Positions 1 through 8,221 of a DNA stretch of 64,000 nucleotides are shown piece after piece. This stretch comes from Pseudomonadota bacterium (lineage in GTDB: Bacteria > Cyanobacteriota > Vampirovibrionia > Obscuribacterales > Obscuribacteraceae). Location of the stretch: positions 1-64,000 of the forward strand of contig JAJPGY010000039.1 in assembly GCA_021325555.1 (NCBI GenBank). Direction: 5' to 3'. The notes beneath the pieces were generated by a model, which had not been told where the DNA came from, did no database searches, and was given only the letters and a program-made list of their open reading frames with translations. Each line of letters opens with the position of its first letter. The stretch's first letter is position 1. The translations under genes were made by a program, and so were the position numbers.

Positions 1-147
1 ATGGAGCCGACCTCATCCTTGATGGAGCCGACCTCATCCTTGATGGAGCCGACCTCATCCTTGATGGAGCCTACCTCATCCTTGATGGAGCCGACCTCAT
101 CCTTGATGGAGCCGACCTCATCCTTGATGGAACCTACCTCGGCTTCT
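1..147. repeat. 21-bp tandem repeat, about 7 units, coding
   Basis: Six nearly identical 21-bp units (consensus ATGGAGCCGACCTCATCCTT plus G) fill 1-126. A seventh, degenerate unit lies at 127-147. The unit at 64-84 and the last one carry a T for G change. The array continues beyond the window edge. It is in frame with the minus-strand coiled-coil gene and encodes the KDEVGSI heptad. Near-identity at the DNA level suggests recent unit duplication, so the copy number probably varies between strains. Confidence 0.9.
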
Positions 148-275
148 AGCCGCCCCAGCCGCTGATTGGTCTCATCCAGCCGCTGGTTGGTGCCGCGAAC
201 TTCTTCGGTAAGGGTCCCGAAACCAGCTTTGAGCGCATTTATCACGCCTTGCATGGGATTGTCTGCGTTGCTCAT
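1..275 (-). CDS. Heptad-repeat coiled-coil protein, 3' end outside window
   Basis: Only the first 91 codons are visible because the gene runs off the left edge. The start is the ATG at 273-275 (reverse strand), with a GGAGGT ribosome site at 282-287. The protein begins MSNADNPMQGVINALKAGFG, continues with a charged segment containing RGTNQRLDETNQRLGRLEAE, then enters back-to-back seven-residue units of the form KDEVGSI. Val and Ile fall at positions 4 and 7 of each unit, the a/d spacing of a coiled coil, so a long helical rod is expected. No signal peptide is seen. The function is unknown; heptad proteins of this kind can be cytoskeletal, adhesin-like or phage tail-associated, and nothing here decides between them. 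Confidence 0.75.
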   Translation of the reverse strand, partial: MSNADNPMQGVINALKAGFGTLTEEVRGTNQRLDETNQRLGRLEAEVGSIKDEVGSIKDEVGSIKDEVGSIKDEVGSIKDEVGSIKDEVGS

Positions 276-631
276 AAAGACACCTCCGTCTAAGGGCTCT
301 AATTCTAAAGACGTCCAGAGACGGACAAGAGTTCAAAACCTCAAATCCATCTTAGCAAATAGTACCGCCTGGCAGAAATTACGTACGCCCGTAGGGGCGG
401 ATTGCATCCGCCCGGGCGCGTCCATCGCGCCCCTACGAGTGAACGGTTTTCAACGTCAGCGAGTACCAGGACTTAGACGGCGACGGCCGCGCTGATACAA
501 GCAAGCTGTCTGGGAAATCCCGACAGCTCTACGCGCAACTCGACATTTGAAAGGAAGTATTGCGACGAGCTCGGTTGCGAGCCTGTTCGCAGTTCTTCGA
601 AGGTCAACATCAATAAGAAAGGAGAATTCTT
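276..631. other. Gene-free spacer with a divergent upstream region
   Basis: This spacer separates the minus-strand coiled-coil gene from the first plus-strand gene. It must hold the promoters of both, but I see no convincing -35/-10 pair. The nested palindrome at 390-437 is its only clear structure. Open frames crossing it lack a ribosome site and overlap the coiled-coil gene antisense. Confidence 0.5.
390..437. repeat. Nested palindromic repeat element, 48 bp
   Basis: The ends are perfect inverted repeats, CGTAGGGGCG (390-399) and CGCCCCTACG (428-437). Inside are two smaller palindromes, GGATTGCATCC (399-409) and CGCCCGGGCG (410-419). It looks like a small intergenic repeat of the REP/MITE class; short elements beginning GTAGGGGCG are widespread between genes in many high-GC bacteria. 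No second copy is evident in this window. Confidence 0.5.
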
Positions 632-1471
632 ATGAAGAATAAGTCCAACTGGTCTGACAGCTCAGTCTTGGCTCTGGTGCTCTACTTCCTGTGGGTGATA
701 GCATACCTCCTCCTGGTGCTGAATTGCACAAAAGCCCATGCCGGTAGTATTGATCCCATCGTCATGTCCTCCGATTGGAACCACATCGGCGACGACCTCG
801 CCAAGTCCGTCGTCCCCAATGTGGTCATCTTCTCCGACCCGACCGACTCAGTGTCAGCCGATCTGCGCCTGCGCGTGCAGGAGACACTTCGCACGAGCAA
901 CAACACGCAGTATGTTCATGTCTGGGAAGTTCCCACCACCGAACCGGAGCCGGATTCGGACGCGCAGCCGAGAATGTCTGCGATCCCGACGATCCTCTTT
1001 GTCGGGCACGCGCCCGACAACAGCCTGGTCCTGCTTAACGCCGCCCTCGGCGAGGACGACACGGGACACGCCATCGACCAGAGCAGCCTGTCTGACTTCT
1101 TCACCGAGGGCTGGAATCGACTGTGGGCGCTCACCAATGGCCCGACAAGCACCCTGGCGCCGCGAGTGGTGACGGTCAGCGCCGCCGACCTGCGGGCAGA
1201 TCCGCAGATGTTTGCCGGCACCAGGGCGATCTTCCTGTTCGGCCGGAGCGACAACTGGCTTCGCCAGCTGCAGCTCCAGGTGTTCTCGGCTCTGAGCACT
1301 AGCTTGACGGACTTCACATTCGTCAACGTGACGGACAGCGATGAGCCTGGCTGCTCGCGGATCGAAATCCGCGTGCCCGATCCCAGCCGCCCAGGACAAA
1401 CGCTTATGGATCAGGTTCAAGGTTTCGTGACCGAGGAACAGCTGCGGCACTTCATCGTAGCCCACAACTGA
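632..1471 (+). CDS. Exported protein with two thioredoxin-like halves
   Basis: This is a 279-residue protein with a GGAG ribosome site just before the ATG. Residues 11-37 are hydrophobic and followed by AHAG, which fits a signal peptide or anchor. The mature part appears to be two alpha/beta halves. The first has a strand (NVVIFSDP) and a later SAIPTILFVG, reminiscent of the cis-proline strand of thioredoxin folds. The second repeats the pattern with RAIFLFGRS and FTFVNVTD. There is no CxxC, so it would not be a redox enzyme. The thioredoxin assignment is inferred from the secondary-structure pattern only. It opens the accessory island and is followed closely by a membrane protein gene. Confidence 0.65.
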   Translation: MKNKSNWSDSSVLALVLYFLWVIAYLLLVLNCTKAHAGSIDPIVMSSDWNHIGDDLAKSVVPNVVIFSDPTDSVSADLRLRVQETLRTSNNTQYVHVWEVPTTEPEPDSDAQPRMSAIPTILFVGHAPDNSLVLLNAALGEDDTGHAIDQSSLSDFFTEGWNRLWALTNGPTSTLAPRVVTVSAADLRADPQMFAGTRAIFLFGRSDNWLRQLQLQVFSALSTSLTDFTFVNVTDSDEPGCSRIEIRVPDPSRPGQTLMDQVQGFVTEEQLRHFIVAHN

Positions 1472-1530
1472 GACGAGCCGCCCCGGCGGTATCTGCTGGC
1501 ACCGTAACACGCGAGAAAGGAACGAAAGAA

Positions 1531-2157
1531 ATGCTCACGCAGAACGATTGTCTTCCCTTGCTGCTCGCATTTTTGTGTTCGCTCTTCCCCATGGGCCTTG
1601 TCATTAGTGAGGAGGTCATCCGCCTCCATCACTCCCTACGCTCGGCAGAACGGAGAACCAACATAGCCACGCCATTCTCCGGTCTGGTCGCGCTCTGGGT
1701 AGGAGCGTGCGCCTGGGCCCTGGCTTCCTCCAGCACGCACTTTCTTAACGCAGCCGCGACGCCAAGCTATCTTTGGGTCGTCGGCTCCTTCTGCTTCAGC
1801 GCAGCAATGATTCCCTTGGCGGGGGCACTCCTCATGACGAGCGTGTCCACAGGACCGCTGACGACGGGGGTGGTTCATGAATACATTCGGCTCAAGCGCC
1901 TGCAGGGCCGCGACATGCGGGCCGACGAGCCCGGCATGGTCGCAGCCGCCATTATCCTGTCCACGTTCGCCGGCGTGGGCGCTGCGGCGGCGGTCTATTT
2001 CCTCATCTCCGTTCTCGCACTGTCCCTGCGCATCCTCAGTGCGTTCATGATCGGCGTCGCGGTGACGGCAGGAGCAGTCGCGCTCCTGGCCGTCTTCTGC
2101 TGCGCCCTCCTCCACCTGCTCAAAATCCTCGATGTGCCCGGCTCGGAAGACGAGTAA
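1531..2157 (+). CDS. Multispanning membrane protein, unknown
   Basis: This 208-residue protein has about five hydrophobic helices: residues 8-25, 47-67, 75-105, 135-160 and 168-195. A charged loop between helices one and two (SLRSAERR) and a longer loop around residues 110-133 (EYIRLKRLQGRDMRADEPG) separate them. A ribosome site (GAGAAAGGA) precedes the ATG. The short acidic tail ends GSEDE. No family is recognised. The 59-base gap from the preceding exported protein suggests co-transcription; a two-component envelope assembly is possible but unproved. Confidence 0.7.
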   Translation: MLTQNDCLPLLLAFLCSLFPMGLVISEEVIRLHHSLRSAERRTNIATPFSGLVALWVGACAWALASSSTHFLNAAATPSYLWVVGSFCFSAAMIPLAGALLMTSVSTGPLTTGVVHEYIRLKRLQGRDMRADEPGMVAAAIILSTFAGVGAAAAVYFLISVLALSLRILSAFMIGVAVTAGAVALLAVFCCALLHLLKILDVPGSEDE

Positions 2158-2204
2158 GGCACTGCCGCTGTCCGTGGCGTGAAGCCAAGGATGGCGAGAC
2201 AGTG

Positions 2205-2287
2205 ATCACCGCCTGGGGACGCGGGCGGCCAGCCAGCATCGCCGCAGACGCGCACCGGTGATTGGCGGGCGAGCTCCGCGCCCCAGG
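2205..2287 (+). promoter_or_regulatory. Alternative stem-loops in the sigma-gene leader
   Basis: Two pairings overlap and cannot form nested together. The first is CCTGGGG(A)CGCGG at 2212-2224 with CCGCGCCCCAGG at 2276-2287. The second is ATCACC at 2205-2210 with GGTGAT at 2257-2262. They lie about 55 bases before the sigma factor start. They could terminate the upstream transcript or act as a switch in the leader; no T-run follows, so a simple intrinsic terminator is unlikely. Inference only. Confidence 0.25.
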
Positions 2288-2342
2288 AGTTATCTACTGC
2301 ATGAAGCGAATATGTGTATGTACATGAAAGGAGCAGTACATC

Positions 2343-3128
2343 ATGAAAGGCAAGAAACGGTCGGTCGACAAGGCTGAGGAGGTTCAATTGATCCGGCAGG
2401 CACAGGAGGGATCGCAAGAGGCGATGTCACAGCTGCTTCGGCTCTTCCGCCGGCTGGTCTGCAAGCTGGCACACCGGCACGCGCGCAGCAAAGCCGAGTT
2501 GTTCCAGGACCTGGTGCAAGTGGGGCTTGAAGGGGTGGTGAAGGCTGTCCGCAGGTTCGACCCGTCCCAGAGCAACTGCCCCTCCACGTACATCTACCCG
2601 ACCGTCGAGGGCGCCATGCTGCACTACCTCCGCGATCACGAGCCGACCGTGAAGGTGCCACGCCGGTTGCTCAATCTGCGTAGTCGGGCGGAGCAGCTCA
2701 CCCGGGAGCGCAACAGCCTTGGCCTGCCGGGGCTGAGCCGCGAGGAGATGGCCCGCGTGCTGGGCGTGACGGCAGCGGTGTTGGACCGGGCGTTGGTGCC
2801 GCTCGGCGCTCACATCGTATCGCTCGACGCCGAGCAGTTCGAAGCGGGCAACGTCTTCTCGAAGGGCACGAGTCTCTACGGATTACTGGCAGACACCGAC
2901 AACGAAATGGAGCTGGTCTCGGATCGGGTCGCCGTCCGGCAGCTTCTCCAGCACCTGGACCCGCGCCAGCGCACCGTGATTACCATGCTGTTCGGCTTGG
3001 ACAACAGGGAGCCGGTGTCGCAAAGCGCGGTGGCAAAATACCTTGGCATCTCCCAGATGCACGTGTCCCGCATCAGGGCTCAGGCGCTGCAGGCGCTCAA
3101 GGAGCAGCTCTGCACTGCCGTTATCTGA
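2343..3128 (+). CDS. RNA polymerase sigma factor, SigB/SigF-type (group 3)
   Basis: This 261-residue sigma-70 family protein lacks region 1. Region 2 spans about residues 15-100, including the core-binding stretch LFQDLVQVGLEGVVKAVRRF and the sequence EPTVKVPRRL typical of the SigB/SigF group. Region 3 follows (about 118-180). Region 4 with a helix-turn-helix (SAVAKYLGISQMHVSRIRAQ) is at about 220-250. It redirects RNA polymerase to a special promoter set, usually for stress, envelope or developmental responses in this group. The GGAG ribosome site and ATG give the start. No anti-sigma factor of a known family lies beside it; the next gene begins 13 bases later and may be linked to it. Confidence 0.93.
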   Translation: MKGKKRSVDKAEEVQLIRQAQEGSQEAMSQLLRLFRRLVCKLAHRHARSKAELFQDLVQVGLEGVVKAVRRFDPSQSNCPSTYIYPTVEGAMLHYLRDHEPTVKVPRRLLNLRSRAEQLTRERNSLGLPGLSREEMARVLGVTAAVLDRALVPLGAHIVSLDAEQFEAGNVFSKGTSLYGLLADTDNEMELVSDRVAVRQLLQHLDPRQRTVITMLFGLDNREPVSQSAVAKYLGISQMHVSRIRAQALQALKEQLCTAVI

Positions 3129-3141
3129 TCATGAAGGAGAC

Positions 3142-3537
3142 ATGGCTATGCTGATTCTTTTCAACGGTGACCCCAAATTTGTCGGCATGCTGCGAGACTC
3201 TGTTGCCGCAGATCGCAAAGAGAAGATCATCCTGGTCGCTGAGCAGCCGGGATGCGTGCTGAGCAACATGAAGGCGCAGCGAATCGACACACTGCTGAAG
3301 CGTCTGCGGAAGGAGCTCTTCAGCGCCTTCGCGCCGCCCACGCCTTGTCAGATAACGATCATCGTCAACGGCGCCGATGGCGGATCGCTCGCCCGCCTGC
3401 TGTGCTTCTGCCTGCAAGCAAGCAAGCTGATTCATTGCCAGATCTTCGAGCTGCGCCGGGTCGGGGGAAAGTTGCAACTGGTCAGCTGCATGACCGAGAG
3501 CATCTCACCCCCGCCTACCCACTCCGCGTGGCTCTGA
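3142..3537 (+). CDS. Unknown 131-residue protein following the sigma gene
   Basis: The start is set at the ATG at 3142 because AAGGAG lies at 3134-3139; the open frame extends further upstream into the sigma gene without another ribosome site. The protein begins MAMLILFNGDP and shows alternating strands and helices, with a second hydrophobic strand (CQITIIVNGADGG) in the middle. This resembles a small Rossmann-type alpha/beta fold. No membrane segment or catalytic motif is recognised. Its 13-base distance from the sigma factor stop implies co-transcription, so a role in controlling that factor is possible, but it does not look like any known anti-sigma protein. Confidence 0.6.
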   Translation: MAMLILFNGDPKFVGMLRDSVAADRKEKIILVAEQPGCVLSNMKAQRIDTLLKRLRKELFSAFAPPTPCQITIIVNGADGGSLARLLCFCLQASKLIHCQIFELRRVGGKLQLVSCMTESISPPPTHSAWL

Positions 3538-3625
3538 GATTCGCCGGGGCTACGCTCCCGCGTTGCTCACGGCGTCATCCTGAGCGCAGCGTGCGTCATT
3601 CTAAGCGCAACAAAGGAGGAAAACC

Positions 3626-3961
3626 ATGGATTCCAACCGGTTCCTTCACCCTGACCCAAGCGGAGAAGACTGCACCGAGATTGCGCTGAACACCAGGATC
3701 AAGGTGCTCGCGGTTACGTTGCGCTGGTGGGGCGAGGGGGAGGACTTCGCTTCCATACGTCCTATGGAAGATCTACTGGATTTCTTGCTCCGCGAGCAAT
3801 CCTCTCTGAACCTGACCGAGGATCAGCGGCGGTTGCTGGAGATTTTCAGCGAGCAGCAACAGCTACTGCAATCGGACAGTGACACAAACTTCACGCAGGA
3901 GGACCCCGAAGGCCTTCTCGGTTCCAACTGGTTCGGCACCGGTTGGGCTGGCTTCGACTAA
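3626..3961 (+). CDS. Unknown acidic 111-residue protein
   Basis: The start is well supported by AAAGGAGGAAAACC before the ATG. The protein is acidic and mostly helical in the middle (LLDFLLREQSSLNLTEDQRR), with a Gln-rich helix (IFSEQQQLLQSDSD) and a Gly/Trp-containing end (GSNWFGTGWAGFD). It has no signal peptide or membrane helix. No family is recognised. It sits among the sigma-factor-linked small genes and shares their style of ribosome site. The gap just before it carries a CGTCATCCTGAGCGCAGCG-like intergenic repeat, a sequence type common in many bacteria. Confidence 0.6.
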   Translation: MDSNRFLHPDPSGEDCTEIALNTRIKVLAVTLRWWGEGEDFASIRPMEDLLDFLLREQSSLNLTEDQRRLLEIFSEQQQLLQSDSDTNFTQEDPEGLLGSNWFGTGWAGFD

Positions 3962-4078
3962 CGACCGGTACATTCAGCGCGGCAGGAGTTCGGTGCGCAA
4001 AACCGGACTTCTGCCGCCGTCTCTCCGGAAGGTGCCAATTGACCGGCAAATCGAAAAGCTGGAAAGTAGGTGGCAACA

Positions 4079-4645
4079 ATGGATTTCGGAAAAGAAGTAC
4101 CCGACGTGGAGCAACTGCTGCGGTCGATTCTGCGCCTCGTCTCGCAGAGCCCGGAGTCGGATTGCCAGATCCTCATCGAGGGCGACGGCAACATCCGCGT
4201 CGGAGAGGGGCCAGCGAAAATTTGGCATGGCACAAACGGACTGTGGGTCCCGGTCGACACTGAGGTCACGTTCGAAGGTCTGTTCGTCATCGAGATCTCA
4301 TGTGCCTCGCGCGGGATCTCGTTTTTCGCCAGGGCACGCACTGAGTCCTTGCGGCTGACCACACTTTCCGTTCATGCCGACGCACTGACCGCGGGCGGCT
4401 GGGATGTCGTCAAGGTTCGCTCGAGGACATCCGCCAACATCGTCGACTGCTACGAGGTGTACGGTCTCGATGCCTGCCAGCTCAGCGCGCGCGGCTGCCA
4501 TCTGGTCCGCGCCTGCAACAACTGTCGATTCGACCTCGTCGCCTGCGCTGTCGTCGATATCTGGAGGCCTGCAAATGGAAAGACCCGGGGCTGCCGGTTC
4601 GTACAGCACCATGGCAGGCCAAACCCGCCATCGGCGCGGGATTGA
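4079..4645 (+). CDS. Unknown protein, octapeptide-repeat-like C-terminal half
   Basis: The ATG at 4079 is preferred over the in-frame GTG at 4070, because AGGTGG lies five bases upstream. The protein has 188 residues. The N-terminal helix (VEQLLRSILRLV) is followed by strands, and the second half contains successive short units such as CQLSARGC, HLVRACNN and CRFDLVAC. These match the eight-residue period of the larger solenoid proteins downstream. Cysteines are frequent. A small beta-solenoid is likely; the function is unknown. It ends 34 bases before the next gene, consistent with one transcript. Confidence 0.6.
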   Translation: MDFGKEVPDVEQLLRSILRLVSQSPESDCQILIEGDGNIRVGEGPAKIWHGTNGLWVPVDTEVTFEGLFVIEISCASRGISFFARARTESLRLTTLSVHADALTAGGWDVVKVRSRTSANIVDCYEVYGLDACQLSARGCHLVRACNNCRFDLVACAVVDIWRPANGKTRGCRFVQHHGRPNPPSARD

Positions 4646-4679
4646 AAGATGTTCAACTTCGGAAAGGAATGAGATCATT

Positions 4680-5144
4680 ATGTGCAAGCCGTGGTCGGCG
4701 CACTTACTTGTGCGTTCCCTCCTCGCAATGGTGCCTGTTTTCGCGGGCATCTACGAGTTCACAATCAGCCGGCGCGAAGCAGATGGCGATCGCCTGATGG
4801 CGCTCGTCACCTTCGGCCCGCTGGTTGCCATCGCCGGCTACCTTTGCGACCGCATGCGACCTCGATCCCCACTGGGTTGGAGCATCATCCTCTGGGGATA
4901 CAACTTCCTGATCGGCTGCATGATCGCTCTTCTGGGCGTCTGCGCCAGCTGGTTTTCCACCTGGTATGTGATACCAGGCCAGCTAGTCTGGCTGCAAATG
5001 ATCGTCCTGCTCAACAGCTGGCAGATCCTCTTCCACGTCGACAGGGCGCTCGAAAGTGCACAGCGGATGGACGAACGGCGACCACGGCTACTGGTTCTGC
5101 GCCGAGCCAATGGCAGCTTCGAGCACGGAGGTTTCGAGCGATGA
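4680..5144 (+). CDS. Small membrane protein, about four helices
   Basis: The true start is the ATG at 4680, after GGAAAGGA at 4661-4668; the frame is open further upstream but without a ribosome site. The 154-residue protein has hydrophobic helices at about residues 9-25, 40-58, 68-90 and 98-118, then a charged cytoplasmic-like tail rich in Arg and Glu. No family is recognised. Its stop overlaps the next start in the arrangement ATGA (5141-5144), so the two proteins are translationally coupled and may form one complex. Confidence 0.65.
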   Translation: MCKPWSAHLLVRSLLAMVPVFAGIYEFTISRREADGDRLMALVTFGPLVAIAGYLCDRMRPRSPLGWSIILWGYNFLIGCMIALLGVCASWFSTWYVIPGQLVWLQMIVLLNSWQILFHVDRALESAQRMDERRPRLLVLRRANGSFEHGGFER

Positions 5145-5377
5145 TTCTGGTCAAGATCACCTTTCTGCTGGTGCTGCTCGCCCTCTTCTCCGCATCAATC
5201 ATGCTTCCTTTTGCCTGCGCTGCCCTCTATCTGGAGAGCTTGCACCTCAAGCTCAAAAGCGCCAGTCCCATGGCTGCGCTTTATGTCGCGGCATCGGGAG
5301 CTCTCCTGTGGCTGGCGGCGCTATTTCAGATCGCATCTGGACTTGCCGTCTACTGGCGCACCTGCCTCGGTCTTTGA
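5141..5377 (+). CDS. 78-residue two-helix membrane protein, coupled
   Basis: It starts at the ATG of the ATGA overlap with the preceding gene, which removes the need for its own ribosome site. Two hydrophobic helices (about residues 5-30 and 43-70) are joined by a short loop (YLESLHLKLKSAS). It is very small and almost entirely membrane-embedded. The coupling suggests equimolar production with the preceding four-helix protein. The sedolisin gene follows 45 bases later. The function is unknown. Confidence 0.6.
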   Translation: MILVKITFLLVLLALFSASIMLPFACAALYLESLHLKLKSASPMAALYVAASGALLWLAALFQIASGLAVYWRTCLGL

Positions 5378-5422
5378 GCGGGCGGACCCGCTCGAAATTC
5401 CAATCGAAAGGTTGTGGTCTGA

Positions 5423-7231
5423 GTGAACACCGCACGCAAGCTGCTCGGGATCCTCATCCCGATCTGCATCCTTGCTATCCTCATGTACATCCACACGCAT
5501 CCGGACGGCACCAAGCCCCGCCTGGCGCGAATGCTTGCCCGCGCGGAGATGCTCGGTCCGATGGCTCAGGAGAAGATCATCACCGTCACCATCGGCCTGC
5601 CACTGCGAAACGAGGATGCTCTCAACTTGCTTTTGAAACAATTGAGCGATCCCTCGTCGCCGCTGTTCCGGCACTATCCAACAATCGATGAGGCGATCGA
5701 GCGGTTCTGTCCGACCAGGGACGACTACGATCGGCTGATCGGTTTCCTCACCGACAAGCAGAACGGAGCTGGACTGACCGTCACAGGCACGGCTCCTGAT
5801 CGTCTCATCGTCACGGCCCAGGGCACTGTCAAGCAGTTCGAGAAGCTGTTCTCGGTCAACATCAATCGCTACAACCTCATGGGGCAGCTCGGCTTCAGCG
5901 CCGACAAGGAGCCATCGCTGCCCGCCAATCTGCGAGGCCTGGTTCAGTCCGTCGGCGGACTGAACTCGTTTGCGCAGATGCGCAGCCACCTGATCGTCCT
6001 GCCGCGCAAACTGTCGTTCGACTCTCCGTTCGGCTACTCGCCGGCGCAGATCGCCCACGCCTACAACTTTCCCAATCCAAACAACAGCACCGCCAGCAGG
6101 CGGTTGACCGGCAAGAAGGCGACAATTGCTATCGTCACCTGCGGTCCGTTCGACACAGCCGCAGTCAACAATTTCTGGAAGCAATACGGCATCCACAGGA
6201 CCGGCAAGCTCGATGTCGTCTCCGTGGGCACAAGCAAGCCGCCCACGGACTTCAACGTCGAGACCACGGTGGACGTGGAGTGGGCCGGCGCCCAGGCGCC
6301 CGATGCCAACATCGTGGTGTTCGAGTGCACTGATACGAACTCCAACACCTTCGCGGTGGCCGACAACCTCATTGTCTGCCGCAACGATATCGATGTCATC
6401 TCAGTGAGCTGGGGCTCCTGCGAAGCGGAGATGGGCGCCGCCGAGCTGCAACGCGATGACAATATCTTCAAGCTGCAAGCCGTCCTCGGTATGGCGCACT
6501 TCGCCGCCGCCGGCGACAATGGTGCATACGACTGTTACGTGCCGAAGGAACCCGACAGCGACAACGGCAAAAACGGATCCAAACCGCGCGCAGATCTGGC
6601 CGGGCACGATGGCGCGAACAAGCCTGAGTACGCCGTCGATTCGCCCGCGAGCGACCCGTTCGTCACCGCCGTCGGCGGCACGACGATTCGCCTCGATGAC
6701 GACGGCAACCGGGCAGGCGGCGCTCCCGAGACTGCCTGGACAGGCTCCGGTGGCGGCATCTCCAGCTACTTCAAGCAGCCTTTCTGGCAAAGCGGGCCGG
6801 GCGTGCCGCAACACGGCATGCGCGACACCTGCGACATGTCGCTGGCCGCACACGCCTTCCTGAACGGCTACTCCTTCTACATGGACGGAAGTTGGGGCGC
6901 GGTGGGCGGCACCAGCCTCGGTGCGCCAAACGCGGCGGCGGCCTGGGCTTGCATCGTCGAAGCCGCCGGCGGGCGGGTCGGCTGGCCCAACCCGATGATC
7001 TACCAGATCGGCAACTCGCCCGCCTACCCCACCATCTTCCACGACATCACCAGCGGTGACAACGGCAACGGAGTCGGCCCAGGCTACACGGCCGGCGCCG
7101 GCTGGGACTACCCCACCGGCTGGGGAGTGCCGGACATGTCCGCGCTTACCGATTGGGTGCTGGCCTACATCAAGCCCCCACCCCAGGCCTCGCCGTCACC
7201 GGCACGAAGCCGAGCAGGGTCTGGAAACTGA
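5423..7231 (+). CDS. Membrane-anchored sedolisin (S53 serine-carboxyl peptidase)
   Basis: This 602-residue protein starts with GTG. Residues 6-23 form a signal anchor. Residues about 45-160 match the pro-kumamolisin activation domain (LSDPSSPLFRHYPT...). The peptidase domain follows from about 215. The catalytic residues of the family are visible: Glu280 and Asp284 in VETTVDVEWAGAQAP, oxyanion Asp411 in SPASDPFVTAVGGT, and nucleophile Ser498 in GGTSLGAPNAA. The C-terminal calcium-site pattern FHDITSGDNG...GWGVPD is present. It should self-process at acid pH and cleave proteins outside the cytoplasm. A short Pro/Ser-rich tail follows. It is the best recognised enzyme of the accessory island; a second protease is next. 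Confidence 0.95.
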   Translation: MNTARKLLGILIPICILAILMYIHTHPDGTKPRLARMLARAEMLGPMAQEKIITVTIGLPLRNEDALNLLLKQLSDPSSPLFRHYPTIDEAIERFCPTRDDYDRLIGFLTDKQNGAGLTVTGTAPDRLIVTAQGTVKQFEKLFSVNINRYNLMGQLGFSADKEPSLPANLRGLVQSVGGLNSFAQMRSHLIVLPRKLSFDSPFGYSPAQIAHAYNFPNPNNSTASRRLTGKKATIAIVTCGPFDTAAVNNFWKQYGIHRTGKLDVVSVGTSKPPTDFNVETTVDVEWAGAQAPDANIVVFECTDTNSNTFAVADNLIVCRNDIDVISVSWGSCEAEMGAAELQRDDNIFKLQAVLGMAHFAAAGDNGAYDCYVPKEPDSDNGKNGSKPRADLAGHDGANKPEYAVDSPASDPFVTAVGGTTIRLDDDGNRAGGAPETAWTGSGGGISSYFKQPFWQSGPGVPQHGMRDTCDMSLAAHAFLNGYSFYMDGSWGAVGGTSLGAPNAAAAWACIVEAAGGRVGWPNPMIYQIGNSPAYPTIFHDITSGDNGNGVGPGYTAGAGWDYPTGWGVPDMSALTDWVLAYIKPPPQASPSPARSRAGSGN

Positions 7232-7243
7232 CGTGAGCCGCAC

Positions 7244-7277
7244 GGGACGTCGGAGCATGGCGATGCTCCGACGTCCC
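7244..7277 (+). terminator. Perfect 14-bp stem-loop after the sedolisin gene
   Basis: GGGACGTCGGAGCA (7244-7257) pairs perfectly with TGCTCCGACGTCCC (7264-7277) around a six-base loop. No T-run follows, so it may stabilise the 3' end of the message or work as a Rho-linked or partial terminator between the two protease genes. Confidence 0.5.
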
Positions 7278-7381
7278 GCGGCGCCATTGGGCAAACCACC
7301 AGGCAATCAACCCCGCGCGCTCCTCGCGATGCCGAGATCCATCTCGTTCATAACAAAAACAGAAGGGTTGGTGGCATATCA

Positions 7382-8209
7382 ATGAAAGGCCCAATCAAAT
7401 CCGCATGGGCGCTGCTTCTCATAATCAGCGCCACCATGTTTGCAGGCGGTGCTGCGGTCTTCGCGCAGAACCTGCAGCCGCCATTCAGGCTCTATGCGCT
7501 GCCGCAGGGCAGCGACCCGGGAATACCGATCGCGACCCTGTTTCTCGGGAAGGCAGCGAATCAGGCCGACAACACGCGCTACGCCGGCGATGCCCTGTGC
7601 GCAGGGATGCGCGACCATGTCATCCCCGTCATCGTGCGTGTCCTCGCTCGACCCGGCCCGCTTTCCGCTTTCCAAGACGTAGGCACAGGCTTTTTTGTCA
7701 GCGCCGGTGGCAGGGTGGCCATGTGCGAGCACGAGCTTGGAGACCACGGCGGCGGGTTGAGAATCGTCACCTTAGACAATCGCATGTACACGGCAAACGT
7801 GATCAAGCACGATCCAAAGCACGACCTGTGTATTCTGCAAGTGCGTCATCCCAAAGGCGAGTCCTTTCCTGCGGCAGCACTCGGCTCGTCCCAGAATTTG
7901 ACGCGCGGACAGAACCTGATCGCTTTCGGCTACCCGCTGGGCTGGCGCCGCTTGTTCATGTCTCCCGGCGAGTACCGGCAATCTCAGCCGGCGGGCCCGA
8001 CAGCCGACTGCAACGGCCGCGTGCTGACATACATGGATGTCACGCGCCCGATGCTCGGGCTGAGAATGCACAGCGAGTTCGGCAACTCCGGCTCACCTGT
8101 GTTCGACTTGAACGAGCACGTGGTTGGCATGGTCCAGTCGATTGACACCCGCAATCACGACTCCACCAGCGCAACGCCGGTGGAAGACCTGCTCGACGCC
8201 CTGAAGTAA
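7382..8209 (+). CDS. Secreted trypsin-like serine protease
   Basis: This is a 275-residue protein with an N-terminal signal peptide (hydrophobic 8-26, ending GGAAVFAQ). The chymotrypsin-fold triad can be placed. His117 is in RVAMCEHEL, the position of the usual TNxHVV. Asp148 is in KHDLCILQV. Ser236 is in GNSGSPVFD, the usual GNSGGP. No PDZ domain follows, unlike DegP/HtrA proteins; residues 27-90 are an unassigned N-terminal region. The protein would act in the periplasm or outside. The ribosome site is weak (GGGTTGGTGG). It lies just after the sedolisin, so the island exports two unrelated endopeptidases, possibly a proteolytic cascade (inference). Confidence 0.85.
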   Translation: MKGPIKSAWALLLIISATMFAGGAAVFAQNLQPPFRLYALPQGSDPGIPIATLFLGKAANQADNTRYAGDALCAGMRDHVIPVIVRVLARPGPLSAFQDVGTGFFVSAGGRVAMCEHELGDHGGGLRIVTLDNRMYTANVIKHDPKHDLCILQVRHPKGESFPAAALGSSQNLTRGQNLIAFGYPLGWRRLFMSPGEYRQSQPAGPTADCNGRVLTYMDVTRPMLGLRMHSEFGNSGSPVFDLNEHVVGMVQSIDTRNHDSTSATPVEDLLDALK

Positions 8210-8221
8210 CGCTGCACCCCA

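Noticed and set aside
1..147. Possible CRISPR array
   Set aside because: Units are 21 bp directly abutting, with no spacers, and encode a heptad in frame. It is a coding tandem repeat.
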